Positions 8,128 through 17,254 of a stretch of DNA of 64,000 nucleotides are shown piece after piece (the first letter of the stretch is position 1; each line of letters starts with the position of its first letter). Below the pieces are notes generated by a model, which was not told where the DNA came from, did no database searches, and saw only the letters and a program-made list of their open reading frames with translations. A program made the position numbers and the translations under genes. The stretch comes from Anaerobacillus arseniciselenatis (GTDB taxonomy: Bacteria; Bacillota; Bacilli; Bacillales; Anaerobacillaceae), in contig NZ_MLQQ01000002.1 of assembly GCF_001865995.1 (NCBI RefSeq), positions 95,719 through 159,718 on the forward strand, given 5' to 3'.

Positions 8128-8332
8128 AAAGATACGATGACGGAGACATTGTTTCAGTTTTGTGAATGATCAGGGCTAGACGGTGTTTTATACATCGTTT
8201 TTGAAATCGTGTTCGCAGCCGATTTTCTCACTAGGTCTGATTATTCCCTTTATGGTACAATCGTTTAAGAGTGAAGGTGCGGTGAGACCGACTTATAATG
8301 AAAAAATGTCCTCGGGAAGGAGAAGGCTCGTT

Positions 8333-11300
8333 TTGAATATTAAAGTAACTCCAAAACTAATTCAAGATATGTGCGGGACGGTCTCCTTCAAAAAAGGGGA
8401 CTCTTTTCATCGTGCGAATAAAGTGTCATTTGAAAAATTTGAAGAGGATCATTGTGAAGCCATCGTGACAGGAACGGAAGATTTTTATGTCACAGTTCAT
8501 AGCACACGTGAAGGGGGGATTCACGCGCAGTGCAGCTGTCCGAAACTTGCTTCTTTTCAAAAGGATTGTCAGCATATTGCTGCAGTTTTGTTGGCGATAT
8601 ATGAGCAACAAGGACGAGGGACGAGCCCGATCAGTGGTGGGCAGGACAGTTCTTCCAATGATCCAGCTTTAACAGAAGGGTTGCTAACACTATTTAATGA
8701 TCCGCCGCGGCGGAAAAGTCAGCAACAAACTTATTTTGAAAAAAGACAAGTAGTTGCAGTGGAATTTGTGTGTCAACCCGTACGAGTCAGTAATGATCAA
8801 TATATGTTCGGTTTACAGTTGAAGTTCGAGCAAGCGTTTGTAAAAAATATTCGCGAATTTTTACAGCTAGTGGAAGAAGGCAAGAGAAGTTCAGTTTCAA
8901 GTACCTACAATTACGATCCGACCAAACATTGTTTTGATAAAAATACAGAGGCTGTCATCCGTGAACTCATTCGGGTGAATAAAGATGAAAAAGTGTATAG
9001 CGAAGCAACGTCGTCTCTAGAAAATGATCGAATGTTGCTGATAGCTCCGTCTTCGTGGGAAAGGCTTTTGCGATTATTTGAGAACTCCCCTCTCGTGAAG
9101 TTGAATGATGGTGCAGAAACTTATGATGAATTTGAAGTAGCTAATGACAAACTTTCTTTACATTTCGAATTAGTGAAAGGGAATGGGACTGGCTATCATC
9201 TGAAGGTCCACGGTCTAAAGCAGCTCATCGTTTTGGCCGACTATAACTCAGTTATTTCTGAAGGGGTCATCATCGAGATGAATAGCGAAGATTGCCAACG
9301 TCTGTCAGATTTAATAAAGATGATGACAACTTCTGGCGCAGAGTACATCCCGATCCCCAAGGAGCAAATTCATTTTTTCTTAGATAAAGTCGTACCTGGT
9401 TTAAAAAAACTAGGCGAGGTCAAAATATCTGCTGTGATTTCAGAAGGGCTAGTAAACACACCGTTGAAGGCAAAGCTTTATTTAGATCGAGTTAAAAATC
9501 GTCTCCTAGCAGGGCTCGAATTTCAATATGAAAATTGGGTGATCAACCCGCTTGAATCTCGTGCTTCTACGGAAGGGCCAATGTCGTTCACTTCTTCGGA
9601 ACCACAACCATTAGCAGGTAGCCCGATGATCCGTGATGTCGATAAAGAGGAAGAAATCCTTCAGTTAATGGACGATAGTGGGTTTGCGAAGACAGATGGC
9701 GGATATTTGTTGCATAACGAAGAATTGGAATATGAATTTTTATCGTATGTCGTACCGAAACTTCAAAAACTGGTGCAAATTTATGCGACAACCTCTGTAA
9801 AAATGCGGATTTTCAAAGGAAATAAACCGCCACAAATTAAAGTGAAGAAAAAAAAAGACCGCACGAATTGGCTTGAATTCAAGTTTGAAATGGACGGAAT
9901 CCCTGAACAACATATTCGTGAAATTTTACAAGCGTTAGAGGAAAAACGAAAATTTTATCGTCTGAACGGTTCGCTGCTCCCATTGGAAACAAAAGAGTTT
10001 GAAGACGTTCAACACTTTTTAGCAAACGTTCCAAACCAATATGAAGATTTAGAAAAGGGCTTGAATGTCCCGATTGTCCGAGGACTGCAGTTACTTGATA
10101 CGGTTCAAGGTAGTGATATTTTTACGCCAGAGCAATCTTTTTCTCAGTTCCTGGATCATCTCAGGAATCCTGGAAGCTTAAAGTTTGTAGTACCTGAAGA
10201 GCTAAAGCCGATATTGCGCGACTATCAAAAGCAAGGTTTTCAATGGATGAAAACGTTGGCTCACTACGGTTTTGGCGGGATACTCGCCGATGATATGGGT
10301 CTCGGAAAAACGTTACAAAGCATTACGTTCATTGTCTCAGAGCTACAAGAAATCCGGAAAAAGAAAAGACCTGTTTTAATCGTATGTCCGTCATCTTTAA
10401 CGTACAACTGGCTCAGTGAATTCAAGAAATTTTCACCTTATGTACGAGCAATCATCATTGACGGCGATCAAAAAGATCGTATAAAAAAGCTGAAAACTAT
10501 TACGGATGTCGACGTTGTCATTACGTCTTATCCTTTGTTACGAAAGGATATTAGCTCGTATGAAAAACAATCCTTTCATAGCGTGTTTTTTGATGAGGCC
10601 CAAGCTTTTAAAAATCCGGTAACACAAACGGCTCGTGCAGTGAAGAAAATCGAGGCTGATACTCGCTTTGCTTTAACCGGGACTCCGGTAGAAAACTCAT
10701 TAGTCGAGTTGTGGTCGATTTTTCACGTCGTCTTTCCGGAACTTTTTCAAGGCTTAAAAGAATATAGCTATCTTTCGAAGAAGGCGATCTCGAGGAGAAC
10801 AAGTGCGTTTTTACTTCGCAGAATAAAGGAGGATGTGCTTGAAGAGCTTCCAAAAAAAATCGAGTCGATGGAAAAAGTCGATTTGTTTCCAGAACAAAAA
10901 AAGCTTTACGCTGCTTATTTAGCCAAGCTAAAACATGAAACATTGAAGCATCTCGACAAAGATACACTGAAGAAAAATAAGATCAAAATTCTCGCTGGGT
11001 TGACGCGATTACGACAAATTTGTTGCCATCCAAGTTTGTTTGTTGACGGTTATCAAGGAAGTTCGGCGAAATTCGAACAATTGATGCAGTTAATCAACGA
11101 AGCAAAGCTATCCGGAAGAAGGGTCCTGATTTTTTCACAGTTTACCAAAATGCTTGAGCTGATTGGCAGACAATTAACAGGTGATGGAGAGCCGTTTTTT
11201 TATCTTGATGGACAAACTCCATCAGAAGAAAGATTGGAAATTTGCGATCGCTTTAATCGTGGAGAACGTGATTTTTTCCTCATATCGTTAAAAGCAGGTG

Positions 11301-11575
11301 GCACAGGGCTTAACTTGACAGGCGCTGATACGGTGATCCTTTATGACCTTTGGTGGAACCCGGCTGTTGAAGAGCAAGCAGCCGACCGCGCCCATCGCAT
11401 CGGACAAACGAATGATGTACAAGTGATTAAGCTCGTTACTAAAGGGACGATAGAAGAAAAAATCAACGAACTGCAAGAAAAGAAAAGAGATTTAATCGAA
11501 GAAATTATCGACCCGCACGAGGAACGAACTCCAAAATTAACGGATGAGGATATTCGAGAGATATTGATGGTTTGA
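8333..11575 (+). CDS. SWIM/SNF2-family DEAD/DEAH-box ATPase
   Basis: The product is a 1080-residue Swi2/Snf2 superfamily-2 ATPase of the bacterial type. An N-terminal SWIM zinc finger has C67-x-C69...C79-x-H81 (CSCP...DCQH). The helicase core begins near residue 620: Walker A DDMGLGKT near 652, DEAQ near 752, LTGTPVENS, and the C-terminal lobe with KAGGTGLNLTGAD and RAHRIGQ near 1017. These proteins translocate on double-stranded DNA, probably remodelling protein-DNA complexes or RNA polymerase. The open frame extends 50 codons upstream, but the family N-terminus (NIKVTPKLIQDMCG) and AAGGAGAAGG before a TTG at 8333 set the start. It stands alone, 17 kb from the ZorAB-like pair, so it is not an obvious Zorya ZorD. 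Confidence 0.85.
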   Translation: MNIKVTPKLIQDMCGTVSFKKGDSFHRANKVSFEKFEEDHCEAIVTGTEDFYVTVHSTREGGIHAQCSCPKLASFQKDCQHIAAVLLAIYEQQGRGTSPISGGQDSSSNDPALTEGLLTLFNDPPRRKSQQQTYFEKRQVVAVEFVCQPVRVSNDQYMFGLQLKFEQAFVKNIREFLQLVEEGKRSSVSSTYNYDPTKHCFDKNTEAVIRELIRVNKDEKVYSEATSSLENDRMLLIAPSSWERLLRLFENSPLVKLNDGAETYDEFEVANDKLSLHFELVKGNGTGYHLKVHGLKQLIVLADYNSVISEGVIIEMNSEDCQRLSDLIKMMTTSGAEYIPIPKEQIHFFLDKVVPGLKKLGEVKISAVISEGLVNTPLKAKLYLDRVKNRLLAGLEFQYENWVINPLESRASTEGPMSFTSSEPQPLAGSPMIRDVDKEEEILQLMDDSGFAKTDGGYLLHNEELEYEFLSYVVPKLQKLVQIYATTSVKMRIFKGNKPPQIKVKKKKDRTNWLEFKFEMDGIPEQHIREILQALEEKRKFYRLNGSLLPLETKEFEDVQHFLANVPNQYEDLEKGLNVPIVRGLQLLDTVQGSDIFTPEQSFSQFLDHLRNPGSLKFVVPEELKPILRDYQKQGFQWMKTLAHYGFGGILADDMGLGKTLQSITFIVSELQEIRKKKRPVLIVCPSSLTYNWLSEFKKFSPYVRAIIIDGDQKDRIKKLKTITDVDVVITSYPLLRKDISSYEKQSFHSVFFDEAQAFKNPVTQTARAVKKIEADTRFALTGTPVENSLVELWSIFHVVFPELFQGLKEYSYLSKKAISRRTSAFLLRRIKEDVLEELPKKIESMEKVDLFPEQKKLYAAYLAKLKHETLKHLDKDTLKKNKIKILAGLTRLRQICCHPSLFVDGYQGSSAKFEQLMQLINEAKLSGRRVLIFSQFTKMLELIGRQLTGDGEPFFYLDGQTPSEERLEICDRFNRGERDFFLISLKAGGTGLNLTGADTVILYDLWWNPAVEEQAADRAHRIGQTNDVQVIKLVTKGTIEEKINELQEKKRDLIEEIIDPHEERTPKLTDEDIREILMV

Positions 11576-11600
11576 TAAGTCGAAATGACTTACAACCATT

Positions 11601-11640
11601 GTAAAGGGAACGTTGAATTTGCTGACGTTCCCTTTACATT
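11601..11640. terminator. Hairpin between convergent genes
   Basis: A 13-bp stem GTAAAGGGAACGT/ACGTTCCCTTTAC lies between the SNF2 gene (+) and the SLC13 gene (-). The T-tract is weak, so termination strength is uncertain. Confidence 0.55.
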
Positions 11641-11798
11641 ATGAAAATTAGTTGAACGTCACGATGATGGTCCCAATGTGACGTTTACAAGCTGAAAACC
11701 GTAGCAAACGTCACTTTGAACGAAACTCAAATGGCTTGCTCCTCAAGTACACATATTATTGCACATAGTCCGGTCAGAATTTTCCCCGCTCAATAATA

Positions 11799-13640
11799 CT
11801 AGAAAGGAAACATCAACGGCACCAATAAAATTGCAATAATCGCGATCAATATTTGCAAAGGAATACCGACACGAACGAAGTCCAAAAATGAGTACTTCCC
11901 TGCAGCCATCACCATCGCATTCGGCGGTGTAGCGACAGGTGTGGCAAACGCCATACTAGATGAAAAAGCAACAGCCATTACCATCGGAAACGGACTAACG
12001 CCCATCTGTTCGGCGGTTAAAATTGCCACAGGAAACAATAAAACGGCGGTCGCTGTATTACTAATGAATTGACTAAACAGTGAAGTGATCGCGTATAAAC
12101 CTGCTAGAACTGCAATCGGACCAACCCCACCTAAACTTTGAATAAGACCTTCTGACAAGAATGTGACTCCACCGGTATTTTCTAACGCTGTCGCCATCGG
12201 AAGCATACAGGCGATAAGAATGACAGTTTGCCAATTGATCGACTGGTAAGCTTGATCGGTTTGTCGAACACAGCCGGTCAAAACCATAAATACCGCAGCA
12301 ACGACAATCGCTACGACGGCTGGTACCCATTCTAAGACCATCGCTAATAACATTACAAACAAGATAATCCCAGCAACCATACTTTTCTGTGTTTGATTGG
12401 CTAGGTCAGTTGCTCCGGCTGCTGATTTTAAGATGACCGTGTCATTCTTTTCAGCAGAAAGGAGGTTAATATCTTTCCACTTCCCATGAACGAGTATCGA
12501 ATCTCCATACAGCAACGTTTCGTCTTCATTAAACCTTCTCGGCTCACTGAATTGGTGTTTCAAAGCTAAAACCGTTAATCCGTATTTTTCTCTAAAATTC
12601 ACTTGTTGAATCGTCTGATTAATTAACCGTGATCGTGGTGTTAAAATCACCTCAGCTAAATGAGCTTCTTCTAATTGCTGATTTCCTTTTTGTAAAGTTA
12701 GACCAGTGTTAGCAACTAATTGTTTCACGGCAGTTTCTTCTCCATAAATAAGAAAAATATCATCTGCTTCGATGACATAACTCGGTTCAATAGTCATCCG
12801 TTGTGTTTGAAGACGTCCGATAATTCGTGTTAGAGCAGTTGCTTCTTTTTTTATGACTTCTAACACGGTGATTTGATATGTACTAGGTAATCTTAGTTCT
12901 TTAATTGTAGAACCGACGAGGTCGCTACTTGGTGGAGCTTTAACGGCAAAAATTTGATTCGTCACTCCGTACTGTTCAACGAGTTCTTCTGCATCAAACT
13001 TTTCAGTTGTACCTGTTTTATTTTCGATAGGTTTATCGAGCATTTTTCGACCTACAAACCATAAATAAAGAATACCAGTGGCCAGCATCGCTAGACCAAT
13101 CGGGGTGAACGCGAAAAAAGAAAGAGCGCCATAACCCGCGTCGTGTAAACTTTGACTGGCAATTAAGTTAGGTGCTGTACCAATTAACGTTAAAGCTCCA
13201 CCCATACTACTTGCAAAAGCCATCGGGATCAAAAGCTTTCCTGGATGGAGCTGCATTTGCCTACACAAACTAACGACGATCGGAAGAAGGATCGCCACTG
13301 TCCCTGTATTACTTATAAAACCACTTAAGACAGCGACTAAAACCAGCATAAAAATCGTTAACTTTAATTCGCTGTTGCCTGTTTTTTTTACGAGTAAATC
13401 ACCCGCTTTTTGTGCTAGTCCACTTTGAAAAACTCCTTCTCCGACGATGAACAACGCAGCAACCATAATCACGACACTATTGGAAAAACCAGCGAACGCT
13501 TCACCAACGGTAATAAGTCCGGTTAACAATAAAGCATGCAACGCATTAACAGCCACTAAATCTGCTCGAAACCGAGGCACTAAAAAACAAATCGTCGTTA
13601 TAATTAAAATCACGAACACCAACTGCATATCAGAAATCAT
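11799..13640 (-). CDS. SLC13-family permease with two RCK_C (TrkA-C) domains
   Basis: The product is about 613 residues. Two membrane halves (about 1-200 and 400-613, roughly 11-12 spans) carry SLC13/CitM-type repeats: SNTGTVAILLPIVVSL with GTAPNLIAS in the first half, and SNTATAVLLFPVAI with ATPPNAMVM in the second. Between them lie two RCK_C-like regulatory domains (about 215-300 and 310-390, IYGEE and LTPRSRLINQTI). The family imports dicarboxylates or sulfate with Na+, but some members are annotated only as anion permeases; the substrate cannot be read here. The frame opens upstream, but AAAGG before the ATG at 13640 sets the start. It is a single gene on the minus strand. Confidence 0.85.
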   Translation of the reverse strand: MISDMQLVFVILIITTICFLVPRFRADLVAVNALHALLLTGLITVGEAFAGFSNSVVIMVAALFIVGEGVFQSGLAQKAGDLLVKKTGNSELKLTIFMLVLVAVLSGFISNTGTVAILLPIVVSLCRQMQLHPGKLLIPMAFASSMGGALTLIGTAPNLIASQSLHDAGYGALSFFAFTPIGLAMLATGILYLWFVGRKMLDKPIENKTGTTEKFDAEELVEQYGVTNQIFAVKAPPSSDLVGSTIKELRLPSTYQITVLEVIKKEATALTRIIGRLQTQRMTIEPSYVIEADDIFLIYGEETAVKQLVANTGLTLQKGNQQLEEAHLAEVILTPRSRLINQTIQQVNFREKYGLTVLALKHQFSEPRRFNEDETLLYGDSILVHGKWKDINLLSAEKNDTVILKSAAGATDLANQTQKSMVAGIILFVMLLAMVLEWVPAVVAIVVAAVFMVLTGCVRQTDQAYQSINWQTVILIACMLPMATALENTGGVTFLSEGLIQSLGGVGPIAVLAGLYAITSLFSQFISNTATAVLLFPVAILTAEQMGVSPFPMVMAVAFSSSMAFATPVATPPNAMVMAAGKYSFLDFVRVGIPLQILIAIIAILLVPLMFPF

Positions 13641-13669
13641 ATCACTGTATCCTTTCAACAACTTCTATT

Positions 13670-13958
13670 TAAGAAAAGCGCAAGTCGCCCGCCTATCGGC
13701 GAAAACCGGTGGAAGACCTTCCCGTAGCGGTCAGGTTTTAGACCGCAAGGGAAAGTCTGAATCGGTCGAGCCGATGGCGCCTGCTCCTGCGATTACTCGT
13801 CGCACGAAAACATTTGCTCCTGCGATTACTCGTCGCACGGAAACATTTGCTCCTGCGATTACTCGTCGCACGGAAACATTTGCTCCTGCGATTACTCGTC
13901 GCAAAACTCCACTGCAGCATATTCAGTGAAGCATCTTGGAGCTAGACACCTTTCCAAG
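13670..13958. repeat. Intergenic repeat element containing four 33-bp tandem units
   Basis: The outer part starts AAGAAAAGCGCAAGTCGCCC and ends CTTGGAGCTAGACA, a layout I associate with a dispersed Bacillaceae intergenic repeat. Its centre (13783-13904) holds four near-identical 33-bp units starting GCTCCTGCGATTACTCGTCG, at 13783, 13816, 13849 and 13882. Because 33 is a multiple of 3, open frames appear on both strands, but none looks like a protein. GC content is higher than in the surroundings. Confidence 0.7.
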
Positions 13959-14384
13959 TTCAAATATTTTAAACCTTCTTACCTTTTTTAAAAATCTATG
14001 TGAACTTAGTGACTTAGTGTTATCGTTCACATGCCTACTTATATTAAAAAGCCGACATATGTTTTTAAAATGTACGAATACCTTCTGGATTATTCTTCAT
14101 TGTCATTAAAAACAAAATGTAACTGTCTTGTAATGTTAAAGTTATAATTATAGGAATCTGATTTTGGTTTGATTGAAAGTTCATATTGAGAAAGGCTAAA
14201 CAACTTAATGAATTTCAGAAACAGCCTTTCCAAGCTTTTAATTTTTGCTAAATCTTGCGAGTTCCGTAGTTTAAATAGTAAGAATCATTTTTTTTGGTGT
14301 CATAAACTTATAGATAAGAAATTATAATGAATATTAGGATCAAGTATTAATTTAGCAACGCTTTTCAGGAGGGAGGGGTTTTAG

Positions 14385-14579
14385 TTGGCTACTATTAAGG
14401 TAAATGATAATGGTTCTTTACGTGTAACTGGAGATGTTGAGTTAGTGGATGGAGAAGGAAATAAATTCACAACGAAACAAACGTTTTCACTTTGTAGGTG
14501 TGGTCTAGCAAAAAACAAGCCGTTTTGTGATGGGGCACATAAAGGAAAATTTGATAGTATGGTAAGAGCGGATAAATAA
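14385..14579 (+). CDS. CDGSH iron-sulfur domain protein
   Basis: The product is a 64-residue protein with the defining CDGSH pattern C37-R-C39-x8-C48-DGAH52, which holds a redox-active [2Fe-2S] cluster through three Cys and one His. Bacterial proteins of this size carry one such domain and are soluble; roles in cluster transfer or redox sensing are proposed. The start is a TTG at 14385 after GGAGGGAGGGG. A terminator follows directly, so it is monocistronic. The next gene is hcp, another Fe-S protein, but hcp has its own promoter. No FNR-like site was seen before this gene. Confidence 0.9.
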   Translation: MATIKVNDNGSLRVTGDVELVDGEGNKFTTKQTFSLCRCGLAKNKPFCDGAHKGKFDSMVRADK

Positions 14580-14585
14580 AGTAAT

Positions 14586-14629
14586 AAACTAAGAACGGCA
14601 CCTAAAAAGGTACCGTTCTTAGTTTGTGT
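14586..14629 (+). terminator. Terminator after the CDGSH gene
   Basis: A 13-bp stem AAACTAAGAACGG/CCGTTCTTAGTTT encloses an inner CACC/GGTA pairing. It ends 7 bp into a T-containing tract. Confidence 0.8.
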
Positions 14630-14713
14630 GAGGATCATTCAGTTAGCATTTCTGCTCGGTTTTGTAAAAAAGACATATTTTGTTCACAAATTAAATAAGA
14701 TTTTTCCACCAAA

Positions 14714-14756
14714 GTGATATAGGTCACCTCGTTAATAACATTTCCTTGTTAAGCTT
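14714..14756 (+). promoter_or_regulatory. FNR/CRP-like operator and promoter of hcp
   Basis: GTGA-TATAGG-TCAC at 14714-14727, with TAAGCT starting 29.5 bp from the operator centre, gives an operator at about -41.5. The segment CATTTCC-TTGTTAAGCTTAG is close to that upstream of the DUF2249 gene. This fits class II activation by an FNR-type protein. Confidence 0.7.
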
Positions 14757-14854
14757 AGTGTGTGAAGGGGAAAACAAACGAAAAACATCTAAGAAATAAC
14801 AGAGTTCCCACAAAATACATTATAAGAAGGAATTATCTAAGGAGGAGTTTTTAC

Positions 14855-16510
14855 ATGAGTATGTTTTGTTACCAATGCCAAGAGGCTGCTAAAAACACTG
14901 GTTGTGACATGATGGCTGGGGTTTGTGGAAAAACGAGTGAAGTTTCTAATTTACAAGATCTATTAATCTATACATTAAAAGGTGTCGCTTTTGTTAATCA
15001 AGAAGCACGTAAAGCAGGCATTAATGAAAAAAATACAGACCGTCTAATTATGGATGGACTTTTTACAACAATTACAAATGCTAACTTTAGTGATGAAAGT
15101 GTTATTGAGCGTATTGAAAAAGCACTTCAAGAGCGTGCAAAAATTAAAGCTGCATTAGTAGATAAAGGAGTAATGCTAGGTTCTGATTTACCTGACTATG
15201 CAACTTGGACAGCAGTACGCGATGAGTTCATCAACAAATCTGAAGAAGGTCAAGTCGGAATTTTATCTACTGAAAATGAAGATGTTCGTAGCTTACGTTC
15301 ACTAGTTTTATTCGGATTAAAAGGAATGGCCGCATACGCAAAGCACGCGTTCCAATTAAACTATCAAAAAGATGAAATTTCTGCTTTCATCGAAAAAGCG
15401 TTAGTTGCAACAGAAGACGATTCGCTTGGTGCTGATGAGCTAGTTAGCCTAGTTATGGAAACAGGTAAATACGGTGTAGACGTAATGGCATTATTAGATG
15501 AAGCTAACACAACTAAGTACGGTCATCCAGAAATGACGGAAGTAAAAATTGATACGCGTAACAACCCAGCAATTCTCGTAAGTGGACATGATTTAAAAGA
15601 CTTTGAAGAACTTTTAGAACAAACAGCAGGTACTGGAGTTGACGTTTATACTCACTCTGAAATGCTTCCTGCAAACTACTACCCAGCGTTCAAAAAATAT
15701 GAGCATTTCTACGGAAACTACGGAAACGCTTGGTGGAAACAAAAAGAAGAATTCGAAAGCTTTAACGGACCAGTTTTATTCACGACAAACTGTATCGTTC
15801 CGCCAAGAGCGAGCTATAAAGACCGCGTTTACACGACAGGTTCAACAGCTTATCCAGGATTTACGCACATTCCTGATCGTCAAGATGGCGGTAAGAAAGA
15901 TTTCTCTGAAATCATTGAGCATGCGAAAAAATTACCTGCTCCAACAGCTATCGAAGAAGGAACGATCGTTGGTGGCTTCGCTCACAACCAAGTAACTCAA
16001 TTAGCTGATAAAGTAGTTGACGCTGTAAAATCTGGCGCGATTAAAAAGTTCTTCGTAATGGCTGGTTGTGACGGACGTATGAAGTCTCGTGACTACTACT
16101 CAGAATTCGCGAAAGGACTTCCGCAAGATACTGTTATTTTAACAGCAGGTTGTGCAAAATATCGCTACAACAAGCTTCCATTAGGAGACATCGGTGGTAT
16201 TCCACGTGTACTTGATGCTGGACAATGTAACGATTCTTACTCATTAGCTGTTGTTGCTATGAAGTTGAAAGAAATCTTTGACTTAAACGACATTAACGAT
16301 TTACCGATCGAATATAACATCGCTTGGTATGAGCAAAAAGCAGTTATCGTTCTATTAGCTCTTTTATACCTAGGGGTAAAAGACATTAAATTAGGGCCAA
16401 CATTACCTGCATTCTTATCACCAAATGTAGCTAACGTATTGGTAGAAAAATTCGGAATTAGTGGTATTACAGATGTAGAACAAGACATGGATGTATACAT
16501 GGCTAAATAA
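14855..16510 (+). CDS. hcp: Hydroxylamine reductase / hybrid cluster protein
   Basis: The product is a 551-residue protein. The N-terminal cysteines C5-x2-C8-x8-C17-x6-C24 (CYQCQEAA...[11 protein letters not shown]) bind the cubane cluster. Hybrid-cluster ligands are all recognisable: SGHD, HSEM, TTNC, MAGCDGR, TAGCAKY, GQCND and YEQKA. Hcp acts in the cytoplasm in NO reduction and nitrosative-stress defence (hydroxylamine reduction in vitro). The frame runs 31 codons further upstream, but TAAGGAGGAG before the ATG at 14855 and the family N-terminus [10 protein letters not shown] decide the start. The FNR/CRP-like promoter fits anaerobic expression. No hcr reductase gene is adjacent, so the electron donor is unclear. 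Confidence 0.95.
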   Translation: MSMFCYQCQEAAKNTGCDMMAGVCGKTSEVSNLQDLLIYTLKGVAFVNQEARKAGINEKNTDRLIMDGLFTTITNANFSDESVIERIEKALQERAKIKAALVDKGVMLGSDLPDYATWTAVRDEFINKSEEGQVGILSTENEDVRSLRSLVLFGLKGMAAYAKHAFQLNYQKDEISAFIEKALVATEDDSLGADELVSLVMETGKYGVDVMALLDEANTTKYGHPEMTEVKIDTRNNPAILVSGHDLKDFEELLEQTAGTGVDVYTHSEMLPANYYPAFKKYEHFYGNYGNAWWKQKEEFESFNGPVLFTTNCIVPPRASYKDRVYTTGSTAYPGFTHIPDRQDGGKKDFSEIIEHAKKLPAPTAIEEGTIVGGFAHNQVTQLADKVVDAVKSGAIKKFFVMAGCDGRMKSRDYYSEFAKGLPQDTVILTAGCAKYRYNKLPLGDIGGIPRVLDAGQCNDSYSLAVVAMKLKEIFDLNDINDLPIEYNIAWYEQKAVIVLLALLYLGVKDIKLGPTLPAFLSPNVANVLVEKFGISGITDVEQDMDVYMAK

Positions 16511-16558
16511 GATCTATTATGATCGCTTCTTATCAAATAGGAGGCAGAATGATTATTG

Positions 16559-16588
16559 AAAGCACCCAAACTTTTGGGTGCTTTTTTG
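16559..16588 (+). terminator. Terminator after hcp
   Basis: AAAGCACCCAAA/TTTGGGTGCTTT forms a tight hairpin followed by TTTTT. Confidence 0.9.
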
Positions 16589-16879
16589 ATTTCTGGTACG
16601 AGAGACCGAACGTACGGCAATTGACAAAATAACGGATCTGATGTCAGAAAAGGGAAATCTCAATTTTGCAAAAACCTTATCAATTTTTTCGATATTACCT
16701 CGAAGTCTTGCACATTCCATTCGTTTTATTATAAAGGTTATGCACACTTTTCAAAAAATAGCGCCTATTTTTTGAGGACAAGATGTGTTGGAGTTGCAAG
16801 AAGTTGCTTTTGTTTAACAAAAGTAGATATAAGAAATATGCGCTCGACATAATCTAGTAATAAGAAAAGGAGGGGTAGC
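16589..16879. other. Intergenic stretch without recognised features
   Basis: It holds a short inverted repeat (AAAAAATAGCGCCTATTTTTTG near 16757) that could be a weak bidirectional hairpin, and a ribosome site just before the next gene. Nothing else is supported. Confidence 0.35.
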
Positions 16880-17248
16880 ATGCCGATTACTGGTAAAGAT
16901 ATGGAAGAAATGAAAGATCATCTCAAAAATAATTGGCGCCTAGAAGATGGGCGTTACGTCGTCTTAGTTGAAGACGTTAATATTAGCACGGTCGCTGATG
17001 GGAAAAGACCGCTTTGTTGGGAGCTGAAAGTTGTTCGTTCTGGTCGAAAATTACAAAAGTTTCATTGGATTGAGAAAGCAGGTGGAGTGGGTATTTTAAT
17101 CACTGACTTACAAAATCTTGGAATGAGACATATTACTCCAGATAATGCCATTAATGCATGTAATAGTTTAATTGGAAAAAAAATCGAAATTAATGTAGAG
17201 TACAACGGCGAATACCAAAACATCATTTTTTTAAGGAAAATAGAATAG
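16880..17248 (+). CDS. Unknown small protein, resembling phage-type DUF669 proteins
   Basis: The product is a 122-residue soluble protein. The pattern GRYVVLVEDVNISTVADG, then LCWELKVVRSGRK-LQKFHWIEKAGG, then LGM and GKKIEINVEYNGEYQNI resembles the beta-barrel-like DUF669 proteins of phages, which accompany recombination or replication genes. That likeness is by eye only and is weak. It has AGGAGGGG before the ATG and is followed after 6 bp by a superfamily-2 helicase gene, so the two are likely co-translated and may act together on DNA. Confidence 0.5.
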   Translation: MPITGKDMEEMKDHLKNNWRLEDGRYVVLVEDVNISTVADGKRPLCWELKVVRSGRKLQKFHWIEKAGGVGILITDLQNLGMRHITPDNAINACNSLIGKKIEINVEYNGEYQNIIFLRKIE

Positions 17249-17254
17249 TCATTG

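Noticed and set aside
8183..8332. Longer N-terminus for the SNF2 protein
   Set aside because: The extra 50 residues do not fit the family, and a strong ribosome site serves the TTG at 8333.
13447..13929. Plus-strand open frame of 160 codons, and a minus-strand frame at 13738-13920
   Set aside because: Both arise from the 33-bp tandem repeat (a multiple of three) and the antisense of the SLC13 gene.
16549..16629. 26-codon frame with a good ribosome site after hcp
   Set aside because: It runs straight through the hcp terminator hairpin and has no conserved look.
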